Origin: CAZNMF01 sp035547155
Lineage (GTDB): Bacteria; Acidobacteriota; Vicinamibacteria; Vicinamibacterales; SCN-69-37
Reading direction: 5' to 3'
Length of the DNA stretch: 64,000 bases
Assembly: GCA_035547155.1 (NCBI GenBank)
Contig: DASZVJ010000116.1
Location: 1 to 64,000, forward strand
In this document: in pieces, positions 45,200 through 53,002 of the stretch
Numbering within the stretch: position 1 is the first letter of the stretch
How the letters are laid out: each line of letters opens with the position of its first letter
Translations under genes and position numbers: made by a program
Notes under the pieces: model-generated
Seen by the model: the letters and a program-made list of their open reading frames with translations, nothing else
The model's database searches: none
Told to the model about the DNA's origin: nothing

Positions 45200-45589
45200 T
45201 CACATCAAACTGCGGCGCTCGATCGTGAGATAGAGCGGTGCGACGCCCATCAGCGCGAGAAAGCCGATCGTCAGGCGGCCGGCGCGGTTGATGAGCACGA
45301 ACTCGAGGTGCTCGCCGGGCTCGACCGCGAACGAGACTTTCTTCCAGAACAGCGTGTTGTTCGCGCGCAGCACGTGCATGCCCGGTTTCACTTCGAACGT
45401 CACCGTCTGGCCGAACATCAATGTTGCCGTCGGACCACCGTCGATCCGGACGACGACCTGACGCTGGCGGACATCTTCGTCGTGCTGGCGGCTGATCGTC
45501 ACGAACGTGCGGAGATCGTTCGTCTCCGGTTCCGCACGTTCAGGGGCTCGAGCCGGCACATCCGGCGTCTGTTGCGCGAGACGAGCCAC
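45200..45589 (-). CDS. Small uncharacterised protein downstream of a membrane protein
   Basis: A 129-residue protein I do not recognise. A hydrophilic Pro/Glu-rich N terminus (about 1-35) precedes a beta-rich core (RQVVVRIDGGPTATLMFGQTVTFEVKPGMHVLRANNTLFWKKVSFAVEPGEHLEFVLINRAG). A short hydrophobic helix ends the protein (about 108-122, LTIGFLALMGVAPLYLTI). The core resembles carrier-free Ig/PEGA-like or DUF2846-like domains. The C-terminal helix suggests membrane anchoring. It starts 9 bases after the membrane protein gene ends, so the two are probably co-transcribed. Confidence 0.65.
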   Translation of the reverse strand: MARLAQQTPDVPARAPERAEPETNDLRTFVTISRQHDEDVRQRQVVVRIDGGPTATLMFGQTVTFEVKPGMHVLRANNTLFWKKVSFAVEPGEHLEFVLINRAGRLTIGFLALMGVAPLYLTIERRSLM

Positions 45590-45598
45590 CCGACGATT

Positions 45599-46621
45599 TT
45601 ACCAAAGACGCCCCTGGGCGCCGGACCTCGTCGACCGCACGTACTGCGCGCTCGCCAGCTCACCCTGGAAGAACACGACCTCCGAGGCCATGAACGCGAG
45701 CTTCGCACAGATACGCGCGACGAGGTAGACCTGACCCGCGAGCAGCGTCTGCCACAGCGGCGCGCTCGCGGCGGGAACGATCTGCAGCCAGAGCCGTGCG
45801 AGGACGAGCAGGCCGACGACGTTGACGAGATAGAGGCCGGCACAGCGGGCGGCGCGTTGGCGGATGAAGCGCACGGCCGCGCCGATCGACACCAGCGCGC
45901 TGTGACGATCCTCGACGACCATCCGCACTTTCGTGAGGTCCGCGACGAGATTGATCGCGGCGAGCGTGGCGATGACGATCGCATACAGGACGCCGCGCCA
46001 TACGAGGAGCCAGGGCTCGGCGGTGACGCCTCGTGAGAGCCACATCCACAGCGTGCCGAAGAGCCATGGCTCGAGCCAGCGGAACACGAGCCAGTACGCT
46101 GCGCCCACGACCACGGCCAGGCGTACGAATCGCAGCGCAAAGACGCTGCACATCGTCAGGAATGTGCGCGATCGAACCGGCGTCGCGCAGGCGTAGCGAT
46201 GGAGCAGGCCGCCCGACAGGAAGATCCAGAGCGCGACGTACGTGGCGAGCGCGGCGACGATCGGCCGCGGCCACGGCGCCGCGTCGATCAGATGCGCGAG
46301 CGTGGCGATCGTGCCGCCGAAGCCGAGGATCTCGACTGTGAGCGTGGAAGCCGGGCCGCGCGAGCCGGACGCGAATTCCGCCGCCCACTGCGCGTCCCAG
46401 CCGTTCGCGATCCGATCGGCGGTGAGACTCGACGCGACCTGCGTCTCGACCTGCCGCTCGACGACGAGGGCGAGCGGCGCGGCGATCACTCCGGTCAGCA
46501 GCCAGATCGCAAGCGCGATCGCCGGCGCGCGGACGACGCGACGCCAGCCCTCGACGAACGCGCCGATGACGGTGGCATGCGGCCGGCGCGGCGGTTTTGG
46601 CGCGTCAGGCGAAGAAGGCAT
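45599..46621 (-). CDS. Uncharacterised polytopic membrane protein
   Basis: A 340-residue membrane protein with about six hydrophobic segments (APAIALAIWLLTGVIAAPLALVV, IVAALATYVALWIFLSGGLL, FVRLAVVVGAAYWLVF, VLYAIVIATLAAINLVADL, LYLVNVVGLLVLARLWLQIV, AFMASEVVFFQGELA). The first half has an extended extracytoplasmic loop. I do not recognise the family. Its start lies 17 bases inside the upstream M1-like gene, so translation is probably coupled, and the small protein gene follows 9 bases downstream. These three genes look like one unit. Confidence 0.72.
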   Translation of the reverse strand: MPSSPDAPKPPRRPHATVIGAFVEGWRRVVRAPAIALAIWLLTGVIAAPLALVVERQVETQVASSLTADRIANGWDAQWAAEFASGSRGPASTLTVEILGFGGTIATLAHLIDAAPWPRPIVAALATYVALWIFLSGGLLHRYACATPVRSRTFLTMCSVFALRFVRLAVVVGAAYWLVFRWLEPWLFGTLWMWLSRGVTAEPWLLVWRGVLYAIVIATLAAINLVADLTKVRMVVEDRHSALVSIGAAVRFIRQRAARCAGLYLVNVVGLLVLARLWLQIVPAASAPLWQTLLAGQVYLVARICAKLAFMASEVVFFQGELASAQYVRSTRSGAQGRLW

Positions 46622-47825
46622 AGTCCATCAGCGCGTGCTGAAACCAGACGAGCCAGCGCAGCGACCACGCGCGCGCGGCGTGTGCGCCGTGCGAGTGCGC
46701 CGACCACGAGTTGTTCGTGCGGTGGACGTCGAGGCGCAGCACGCGATCCGGATCGATCTCGACGGCGGCGATCGCCGGCGCGCGCGCGTACTCGAACGTG
46801 CGTTGCTCGTCGCGGCCGTCCCAGTGCTCGACGCGCGATGATCCGTCGTCGAATGTGACGCGCACGTCGACGGGAAACACGCCCGGGGAGAGATGGCGAA
46901 CGACGGCCGACGTGCCGGCACCGGCCGGCGGCATGTCGACGGCGTAGTCGAACGCGACGTCGTGTCGTCGCGTCGCGTCGAAGAACGACGTCAGATCCCG
47001 GCCGGCGATCTCACCTGCGGTCGCCTCGAAGTCGGCGCGGGCCGACGACGTGCGCGTTTGACGCGCGACAGCCGCGCGCAGAATCCGGTCCATCGTTTCC
47101 GTGCCGACGACGCGTTCGAGTGTGGCGAGCGCGAGGACGTCGTGCGCGCGGCCGGTGTCGGCTGCGGCCGCGGCTGGATCGAGAGCGACATCCACCATGT
47201 CGCCATCGACGTCTTTCGTCCACGGCGCGTCGCTGTACGGCCACGTCACGAGACCGCGGAAGTAGCGGCGCGTGTGCGCGAAGCGGCCAGGCAATGCGTC
47301 CGCGAACACGCGCGCGGCCGTGAACGCCGCGAGCGCCTCACGGAGCCGCCATTCTTCGTCATCCATCGACGACTGCACGCGCCAGTAGATTCGTCCGATT
47401 CCTTGCACGACTGCCATTTCCGGCTCCGCGGTCGTCCATGGCGAGAACCAGTGAGCGCTGGCGACGATGATGGGTGTCTGTTCTTGATGGAGGGGCGGAC
47501 CTTCAGGTCCGCCCCTCCGAGAAATAACCGGATCGACGATCGTCAACGTCGTCGAGGGAAACGGGCCGAGCAGCTGGCCGTATCCAGCGAGCGCGGCTTT
47601 GGCGGCGCTGAAATAGCGATCCGCCTGATCGACATGATCGGCCTGGACGAGCAGACGCAGATGCACGGCTGTCCCGCCAGGCGCCGTGAAGACGTCGGTT
47701 CGTTCGACGGACGCCGGGCCCGCCAGCGCCGGCAAGTCGTCATTTTTGCGGCCGTTCTGACGGGCAGTCGCCGCGACCGAAATCGCCACCAGGGCAAACA
47801 GAGTCAGGACGGACGTCAGACGCAT
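46605..47825 (-). CDS. M1-peptidase-like secreted protein lacking the zinc site (pseudo-peptidase)
   Basis: A 406-residue protein with a signal peptide (MRLTSVLTLFALVAISVAATA). The arrangement (GPFPSTTLTIVD, a strand, then EMAVVQGIGRIYWRV about 136-150, then WRLREALAAFTAARVFAD) follows the M1 aminopeptidase catalytic region. The HExxH zinc motif is replaced by QGIGR, so it should be catalytically dead; a Glu in LREALAAF is retained. Residues about 102-113 (RRGGPEGPPLH) are encoded by an inserted palindromic repeat. The C terminus is aromatic and hydrophobic (LRWLVWFQHALMDYAFFA). It overlaps the downstream membrane protein gene. Confidence 0.65.
   Translation of the reverse strand: MRLTSVLTLFALVAISVAATARQNGRKNDDLPALAGPASVERTDVFTAPGGTAVHLRLLVQADHVDQADRYFSAAKAALAGYGQLLGPFPSTTLTIVDPVISRRGGPEGPPLHQEQTPIIVASAHWFSPWTTAEPEMAVVQGIGRIYWRVQSSMDDEEWRLREALAAFTAARVFADALPGRFAHTRRYFRGLVTWPYSDAPWTKDVDGDMVDVALDPAAAAADTGRAHDVLALATLERVVGTETMDRILRAAVARQTRTSSARADFEATAGEIAGRDLTSFFDATRRHDVAFDYAVDMPPAGAGTSAVVRHLSPGVFPVDVRVTFDDGSSRVEHWDGRDEQRTFEYARAPAIAAVEIDPDRVLRLDVHRTNNSWSAHSHGAHAARAWSLRWLVWFQHALMDYAFFA
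47489..47518. repeat. Palindromic element inside a coding sequence
   Basis: A 13-base perfect inverted repeat (GGAGGGGCGGACC / GGTCCGCCCCTCC) with a TTCA loop lies in frame in the M1-like gene. Its core GGACCTTCAGGTCC is identical to the intergenic copy at 48874-48887. Confidence 0.85.
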
Positions 47826-47844
47826 GGGCGCGGCCGACCGATCC

Positions 47845-47850
47845 TACAAT
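47845..47850 (+). promoter_or_regulatory. Putative -10 box TACAAT
   Basis: TACAAT lies 24 bases before the GTG at 47875, in the divergent gap with the M1-like gene. A GGGAG ribosome site (47862-47866) fits a short leader. Confidence 0.4.
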
Positions 47851-47874
47851 TGAATTCCTTTCGGGAGCGTCGCG

Positions 47875-48870
47875 GTGCGTATCAAGGTTCTGCACGTCGG
47901 GCTCGGTCCCATCGGCGCGGCCATCGCCGCCCAGGTGTCACGACGCGAGCGGCTCGTGATCGCGGGTGCCGTCGATCTCGATCCGTCGATGACGGGATGC
48001 GATCTGGGAAAAGTCATCCGTTCGCGCCGGCGATTCGACGTGGCGGTCAGCGCGGATCTCGCCGGCACGCTCAAGGCCGTCCGTCCAGATGTCGCCGTCG
48101 TCTCGACTTCTTCGTCGTTGCGCGCGGCGGTGCCTGTGTTCGAGACGATCCTCAAAGCCAAGGTGCCGATCGTCTCGACGACCGAAGAGCTCGCGTTTCC
48201 CGTGAAGACGCATGCTGCCGAAGCGAAGCGCATTGACGCTCTCGCTAAACGCGCGCGCGTCGCGGTGCTCGGCACGGGCGTCAACCCCGGATTCGTGATG
48301 GACGCGCTGCCGATTGCGTTGACGGCGGTGTGCGCGGACGTCACGGCGATCGAGGTCGATCGCGTGCAGGACGCGCGCATCCGGCGCGTGCCGTTTCAGC
48401 AGAAGATTGGCGCAGGGTTGTCGCCGGACGAGTTTGCGTCGCGCGTCAAAGCCGGCACGATCGGTCACGTCGGCATGGCCGAGTCGATCGCGATGATTGC
48501 CGAAGCACTGGACTGGAAGCTCGATCGCGTGACGGGCGAGCTGAAGCCGAAGATCGCGGACGAGCCGATCGCTGGAGGAGCCGTGCCGATCGAGCGCGGT
48601 GCGGTTGCCGGCATCGTGCAGGACGCGATCGGCTATCGCAAAGGCAAGGCGCTTGTGACGCTGCACCTCGAGGCGTATCTCGGCGCGCCGGATCCGTATG
48701 ACGCCGTGCGCATCGCGGGTACGCCGCCGATCTCGATGCGCATCGCCGGCGGCGTTCATGGCGACATCGCGACGGCATCGATCGTCGTCAACGCGATCCC
48801 GCGCATCCTGCAAGCCCCGCCCGGCCTGCGGACGATGCGTGACATGGTTCTGCCGTCGTTTGAGAGGTAG
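47875..48870 (+). CDS. Amino-acid dehydrogenase-like oxidoreductase (DapB/2,4-diaminopentanoate dehydrogenase fold)
   Basis: A 331-residue Rossmann protein (IKVLHVGLGPIGAAIAA, residues 3-19) with VVSTSSSLRAAVPVF, PIVSTTEELAFP, GVNPGFVMDALPIAL and the GFVMD-type catalytic region. The layout resembles dihydrodipicolinate-reductase-like dehydrogenases such as 2,4-diaminopentanoate dehydrogenase and native amine dehydrogenases. It probably reduces or deaminates a small amino compound with NAD(P)H; the substrate is unknown. GTG start with GGGAG upstream. Not part of an operon; its end abuts a palindrome and converges with cobA-hemD. Confidence 0.7.
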   Translation: MRIKVLHVGLGPIGAAIAAQVSRRERLVIAGAVDLDPSMTGCDLGKVIRSRRRFDVAVSADLAGTLKAVRPDVAVVSTSSSLRAAVPVFETILKAKVPIVSTTEELAFPVKTHAAEAKRIDALAKRARVAVLGTGVNPGFVMDALPIALTAVCADVTAIEVDRVQDARIRRVPFQQKIGAGLSPDEFASRVKAGTIGHVGMAESIAMIAEALDWKLDRVTGELKPKIADEPIAGGAVPIERGAVAGIVQDAIGYRKGKALVTLHLEAYLGAPDPYDAVRIAGTPPISMRIAGGVHGDIATASIVVNAIPRILQAPPGLRTMRDMVLPSFER

Positions 48871-48890
48871 GCCGGACCTTCAGGTCCGGC
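48871..48890. repeat. Palindromic intergenic element / bidirectional terminator
   Basis: GCCGGACC and GGTCCGGC form an 8-base stem around TTCA in the 30-base gap between convergent genes. Its core GGACCTTCAGGTCC equals that of the in-gene copy at 47498-47511. Position suits a shared terminator. Confidence 0.65.
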
Positions 48891-48900
48891 GTCCACGCGC

Positions 48901-50448
48901 TTACGTCGTTCGTCCGCCGTTTCCCAAATGCTTCACGAGTGCCTGCACGAGACCGTCGACGGTGTACGACTCGGGGATGATCGGCGCGCGGACGCCGAGC
49001 TCGGCCGCGGCGGCCGCGGTGACTGGCCCGATCGCGGCGACCGCGACGGTGTTGAGCAGGTCCGCGGCTTGTTCTTCGCCGATCAGGATCGCGAAGCGGC
49101 GAAGCGCGGTTGGACTCGTGAACGTCACCGCGTCGATTTGACCGTCGAGCAGCTTGCGGTAGAGATCCTGCGCGCCCGGTGCGTCCGGTGTCGCCGGCGC
49201 GGTGCGATACGCGATCAGATCCGTCACCGAGGCACCGCGGCGCGCGAGATCCTCGCCCGCAACGCTGCGCAAGTGATCCGGGCGCACGATCAGCACGCGC
49301 TCGCCTGACACCGGCGCCACCGCGACGATGGCGTCGCCGATGCTCTCGACGCCGCTCTCGGGCACGACGACGTCCGCGCGAATGCCGGCCGCGGCCAGGC
49401 GGTCGCCGGTCGACGGTCCGATCGCGCACAAATGCACGTGGCCGAGCGCGCGCAGATCGCGAGGCCCACGCGTCAGCGCCGCGAGAAAGCGCGTCACCGC
49501 GCTGGCTGACTCGAACACGACCCACTGGTAGTCGTCGACCGACGCAGCCGCGCGATCCATTGCTTCGGGATCGTCCGGCGCGGCGACGCGGAACGTCGGC
49601 GCGAGCAGCGCCTGCGCGCCGAGCGTTTCGAGCTTCTCGGCCAGCTCGCGCGCCTGCTCCGGCGATCGCGTGACGACGATGCGCTTGCCGAAGAGCGGGC
49701 GTTCGTCGAACCACCGTAGGTGATCGCGCAGGCCCGCCACTTCGCCCGCGATCAGCAGCGCCGGCTCCGGCGCTGGCTCGATCGTCGTCGCCTCGAACAG
49801 CTCGGCGAGCGTGCCGGTGACCGTCCGTTGCTGCGGCAGTGTGCCGTGATAGACGAGCGCGACGGCCGTGTCTGGCGAGACGCCGTGGTCGAGCAACTGC
49901 TGCAGCACTTGCGGCACCAGGCGGCCACCCGCGAAGCACGCGAACGTGCCGTCGATCCGCGCGATCGCGTCCCAGTCGACGTCGGGCAGCCGGCTCGCTT
50001 CGTCCTCCTGCCCGCGCACGAGCACGAGCGCGTCGCCCGCGTCGGGATAGGTCATCGGAATGCCGGCGTACGCGCTGCCGCCGATGGCAGCCGGCACGCC
50101 GGGCACGATCTCGAACGGCACGCCCTGCTCGTGCAGGAACAGCGCCTCTTTCGCGCCGCTGTCAAAGACGAACGGATCGCCCCACTTGAGCCGCGCGACC
50201 GTGTGGCCGTCGCGCGCCTTCTCCGCGATGAGCATCGAGATCGCGTCCTGCGCCGTGTCGCGCTCGGCCGGCGCGCCTGCAGCGATGCGCTCCGCGTCGG
50301 GCCGCGCCCATCGCAGCACGGGCTCGACGACGCGGTCGAAGACGACGACGTCGGCCTCGGCGAGCAGCCGCACGCCGCGAGCCGTGATCAAGCCGGGATC
50401 GCCTGGACCGGCACCGATGATGAAGACACGTCCGCGCGGTTGGGTCAT
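48901..50448 (-). CDS. Uroporphyrinogen-III C-methyltransferase / uroporphyrinogen-III synthase fusion
   Basis: A 515-residue two-enzyme protein. The N-terminal half (about 5-240) is CobA/SUMT: VFIIGAGPGDPGLITARG, DVVVFDRVV, ARLKWGDPFVFDSGAKEALFL, VPGVPAAIGGSAYAGIPMTY. The C-terminal half (about 260-505) is HemD: LFGKRIVVTRSPEQARELAEKLETLGAQALLAPTFR, VVFESASAVTRFLAAL, VTFTSPTALRRF and AIGPVTAAAAAELGV. It closes the tetrapyrrole ring and methylates it toward siroheme or cobalamin. Its ATG overlaps the VWA gene stop by four bases. No other tetrapyrrole gene is in the window. Confidence 0.93.
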   Translation of the reverse strand: MTQPRGRVFIIGAGPGDPGLITARGVRLLAEADVVVFDRVVEPVLRWARPDAERIAAGAPAERDTAQDAISMLIAEKARDGHTVARLKWGDPFVFDSGAKEALFLHEQGVPFEIVPGVPAAIGGSAYAGIPMTYPDAGDALVLVRGQEDEASRLPDVDWDAIARIDGTFACFAGGRLVPQVLQQLLDHGVSPDTAVALVYHGTLPQQRTVTGTLAELFEATTIEPAPEPALLIAGEVAGLRDHLRWFDERPLFGKRIVVTRSPEQARELAEKLETLGAQALLAPTFRVAAPDDPEAMDRAAASVDDYQWVVFESASAVTRFLAALTRGPRDLRALGHVHLCAIGPSTGDRLAAAGIRADVVVPESGVESIGDAIVAVAPVSGERVLIVRPDHLRSVAGEDLARRGASVTDLIAYRTAPATPDAPGAQDLYRKLLDGQIDAVTFTSPTALRRFAILIGEEQAADLLNTVAVAAIGPVTAAAAAELGVRAPIIPESYTVDGLVQALVKHLGNGGRTT

Positions 50449-51365
50449 CGTTCTGTCGCCGATCCGGGTCCGTAGTAGCCGAGCTTCGTCCGCGCCGACA
50501 CGCCACTCTGTGCGACGCGCACGGCGATCTGCCGCCAGGCACCGTCGCGCCGCGTGTTCGCCGACACGTAGCCCACGGTGTACTGGCTGGCGAGCTCGTC
50601 TGCGATCTGCGTGTAGATCGCGGGGAGCTGCGCCGGATCGTCGACAAAGAATACCCGGCCGCCGGTCGTTTGCGACAGGTTGCGGAGCACGTAGTCCGAT
50701 TGCGTGCCTCGGGGCGGCTCGTCTTTCTTGCGCCGCTCGCGCAGGCCGACGGCATAGATCGCGACCGTCGATCGCTTCGCGAGGTCGAGGACGTCTTCGT
50801 CGCTCAGCACGCTCGCGTTGTCCTCGCCATCCGACAGCACCACGAGGCCCTGACGGCGAATCGCGTCGGCCGACGCCGCCTTGATGCGCGTGAGCTCGTT
50901 CAGCGCGACGTAGACGGCCGTGTAGAGCGACGTCGCGCCGCTGGCGCGCACCTGACGGATCGCGCCTTCGAGCGCCGGCAGATCGTGCGTGAACGGCTGC
51001 AGGATCTGCGTGTCGTTGTTGAACGCGATCACCTGCGCCACGTCGTTCGGGCCGAGCCGCTGGCAGAAGCCGATCGCCGCCTGCGTCGCGACCGCGAGCT
51101 TCGACTCCATGCTCGTGCTCGAGTCGATCAGCAATGACAGGGCGATCGGTTGTGGATCCTTGGAGAACGCGACAATGGTCTGCGGGACGCCGTCCTCGAG
51201 CACGCGGAAGTCCGACTGCTGCAGATTGGCGGCGGGATGACCTGCGGCGTCGATCGCCGTGACGCTGAGGAGCACCATGTCGGTGCTCGTGCGGAAGACC
51301 TGACGCGCGCCGGCTGCGGCGCCGAGCGTGACGGCGATCGCGAGCGCGGCGAGCGGGACGCGCAT
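50445..51365 (-). CDS. Secreted VWA-domain protein (acidobacterial type)
   Basis: A 306-residue protein with an N-terminal signal (PLAALAIAVTLGAAAGARQ). A short Ig-like stretch (VLLSVTAIDAAGHPAANLQQSDFRVLEDGVPQTIVAF) precedes a von Willebrand factor A domain with an intact MIDAS DSSTS in LSLLIDSSTSMESK (about 87-100), a threonine in ASGATSLYTAVY and a GLVVLSDGEDN strand. It matches the acidobacterial VWFA-related family. It probably binds an extracytoplasmic ligand via metal. It is coupled on both sides (ATGA) to VWA gene 2 and to cobA-hemD. Confidence 0.88.
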   Translation of the reverse strand: MRVPLAALAIAVTLGAAAGARQVFRTSTDMVLLSVTAIDAAGHPAANLQQSDFRVLEDGVPQTIVAFSKDPQPIALSLLIDSSTSMESKLAVATQAAIGFCQRLGPNDVAQVIAFNNDTQILQPFTHDLPALEGAIRQVRASGATSLYTAVYVALNELTRIKAASADAIRRQGLVVLSDGEDNASVLSDEDVLDLAKRSTVAIYAVGLRERRKKDEPPRGTQSDYVLRNLSQTTGGRVFFVDDPAQLPAIYTQIADELASQYTVGYVSANTRRDGAWRQIAVRVAQSGVSARTKLGYYGPGSATER

Positions 51366-52288
51366 CACTGCGGCGCCCAGCGTCGGACCGCGACCGTCGC
51401 CGGCTGATCGCGGACGTCGACCGCGAGACGCGTCGGCGGAATCAGGCGATCGGGACGGCCGTACGTGACGTCGTACCGCGACGCGAGCGCCGTCGCGAGC
51501 GTGGGCAGCGCCGAGGCCACACCCTGTGCGCCGAGCACCATCAGGTTGATGCCGCCGCTGTCGCGCGTCGTATCGCCGAGGACCATCGCCCGCTCGCGTC
51601 CTTCCGTCGACTGGCCGCCGCCCCCACGTGGGCTCTGCATGACGGCCGCCCACAGTGTCGCGCCGGACGCGCGAAGCGCTTCTTCGACGCCGCGGCGCGA
51701 GTCCTCGCTGAACTCGGGGCTCGCCTCGTTGACGAGCGCGACGATCGCCGCGTCAGCGATGCGCTTGGTGCGGAGCATGTGCCCGGTTTCGACGATGGCC
51801 TCGAGGAACCGAGAGCCCGCGCCGGACTGCGCGAAGATGCGATCGGCCGCCTTCTGGAGCTGCGATGCCGACGTCGTGAAGTCGGACCGGAGCGTCGGCC
51901 GGTCGCCGAACGTCATCAGCCGGATCTGCGGCGCCGGCGTGCCCGACGACAGTTGCGTGATGAATCCCTTCAGGCCGTCGCGCAAGTAGGGAATCGCCTC
52001 GGACATCGACTGCGAGTCGTCCACGAGCAGGACGATGTGCGCGGGCGCGGGGGCGGGCGCGACGCCGATGACCTCTCGTGCGACGTCGTCTTCCCGCACC
52101 GTGAAGTCGGGCGCTGTCAGGCCCGTGACCGGCGCGTTGTTCTTGTCGAGCACGGAGACGAGCGCGTGCTGCTGGCGATTCGCCGAGGCCTGCTCACGCG
52201 CGAGCGCACGAGGCCCGGCCAGGAGCAGGGCGAGACCGAGACACGGCACGGCCAGCACCGACGGCCGCCATCGTCGTTCCAGGCGCAT
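51365..52288 (-). CDS. Secreted VWA-domain protein (acidobacterial type), copy 2
   Basis: A 307-residue paralogous protein with a signal peptide (RPSVLAVPCLGLALLLAGPRALA), the repeat VLDKNNAPVTGLTAPDFTVREDDV and a VWA domain with MIDAS DDSQS in ILLVDDSQSMSEAI (about 85-95). It is divergent from the first VWA copy in sequence but not in layout. A -10-like TATACT lies 18 bases before the ATG, with a GGGGGA ribosome site. It is the first gene of a three-gene unit with VWA copy 1 and cobA-hemD. Confidence 0.87.
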   Translation of the reverse strand: MRLERRWRPSVLAVPCLGLALLLAGPRALAREQASANRQQHALVSVLDKNNAPVTGLTAPDFTVREDDVAREVIGVAPAPAPAHIVLLVDDSQSMSEAIPYLRDGLKGFITQLSSGTPAPQIRLMTFGDRPTLRSDFTTSASQLQKAADRIFAQSGAGSRFLEAIVETGHMLRTKRIADAAIVALVNEASPEFSEDSRRGVEEALRASGATLWAAVMQSPRGGGGQSTEGRERAMVLGDTTRDSGGINLMVLGAQGVASALPTLATALASRYDVTYGRPDRLIPPTRLAVDVRDQPATVAVRRWAPQ

Positions 52289-52306
52289 AAAATGTCCCCC
52301 ACTCGC

Positions 52307-52312
52307 AGTATA
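52307..52312 (-). promoter_or_regulatory. Putative -10 box of the VWA/cobA-hemD unit
   Basis: TATACT on the minus strand, 18 bases before the VWA2 ATG, in the 94-base divergent gap with the ATP synthase genes. GGGGGA lies between as ribosome site. Confidence 0.4.
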
Positions 52313-52344
52313 GCGGCTCGTGCCGGCTGCAAGTGGGCCTGTGG

Positions 52345-52356
52345 TATACCTATATG
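52345..52356 (+). promoter_or_regulatory. AT-rich -10 region of the F0 ATP synthase operon
   Basis: TATACCTATATG is the only AT-rich patch upstream of atpZ, about 27 bases before its ATG; either TATACC or TATATG could be the -10. No clear -35. Confidence 0.35.
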
Positions 52357-52382
52357 GCTCCGCTGGCTGCCGGAGGCCCGCC

Positions 52383-52625
52383 ATGGCGCGCGATCGCCGC
52401 ACGTTCCTCGAGCGCTCGTTGCGCGCGTTCAACGCGGACATGGTCCAGGCGGGACCGGCGGCAATGGCGGGGTACACCCTGATCGGCGCGATTCTGGTGC
52501 TTGGCGCGGCCGGCTACGGTCTCGATGCCTGGCTGGGAAGCCGGCCCTGGGGCCTGATTGGCGGACTGGCGCTCGGCATCGTGGTGGGATTTTACGAGCT
52601 CGTGAAGGCGACGTGGCGACGATGA
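52383..52625 (+). CDS. AtpZ/AtpI-type small membrane protein
   Basis: An 80-residue protein with two helices (AMAGYTLIGAILVLGAAGYGLDAWLG and LIGGLALGIVVGFYELVKA), typical of the AtpZ family that precedes F0 genes and helps assembly or Mg transport. GGAGG at 52371-52375 precedes the ATG at 52383. Its stop overlaps the next gene start (ATGA). Confidence 0.82.
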   Translation: MARDRRTFLERSLRAFNADMVQAGPAAMAGYTLIGAILVLGAAGYGLDAWLGSRPWGLIGGLALGIVVGFYELVKATWRR

Positions 52626-52996
52626 AGGCAAGTGTCTGGATGACGGCGGCGGCGATCGGCGCGTGGCTCGCGATCGGGCTCGTGGCCGGCGTCGATCTGT
52701 TCGACGACATCGGCCTCGGCATCGCCGGTCCGCTCGTGGCGGCCGTCGCCACGCGGCTCGTCGTCGAGCACACGGCCGCGACCAATCGCGCGTTGCTGCA
52801 TCAGCGGCTGTTGCAGGGATTCGCCGTGAAAGCGGTGTTCTTCGCGGTCTACGTCGTCGTGATGCTGCGCGGTCTGCACCTGCAGCCGCTGCCGTTCGTC
52901 GTCAGCTTCACGTCGGCCTTTATCGTGCTGCACGTGACGGAAGCCATTCTCCTGCAGCGGTTGACGGTGCGTCACACGCCGTCGATAGCCTCTTAG
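52622..52996 (+). CDS. ATP synthase subunit I-like membrane protein
   Basis: A 124-residue protein with about four hydrophobic segments (WMTAAAIGAWLAIGLVAGVDLF, LGIAGPLVAAVATRLVV, AVKAVFFAVYVVVML, VVSFTSAFIVLHVTEAILL). It lies exactly between atpZ and atpB, the usual place of the AtpI/UncI assembly factor, whose sequence is poorly conserved. Identity rests on position and topology. ATGA overlap with atpZ. Confidence 0.7.
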   Translation: MKASVWMTAAAIGAWLAIGLVAGVDLFDDIGLGIAGPLVAAVATRLVVEHTAATNRALLHQRLLQGFAVKAVFFAVYVVVMLRGLHLQPLPFVVSFTSAFIVLHVTEAILLQRLTVRHTPSIAS

Positions 52997-53002
52997 CCGT
53001 TC

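Noticed and set aside
46605..47825. Active M1 aminopeptidase
   Set aside because: The HExxH position reads QGIGR, so zinc cannot be bound in the usual way.
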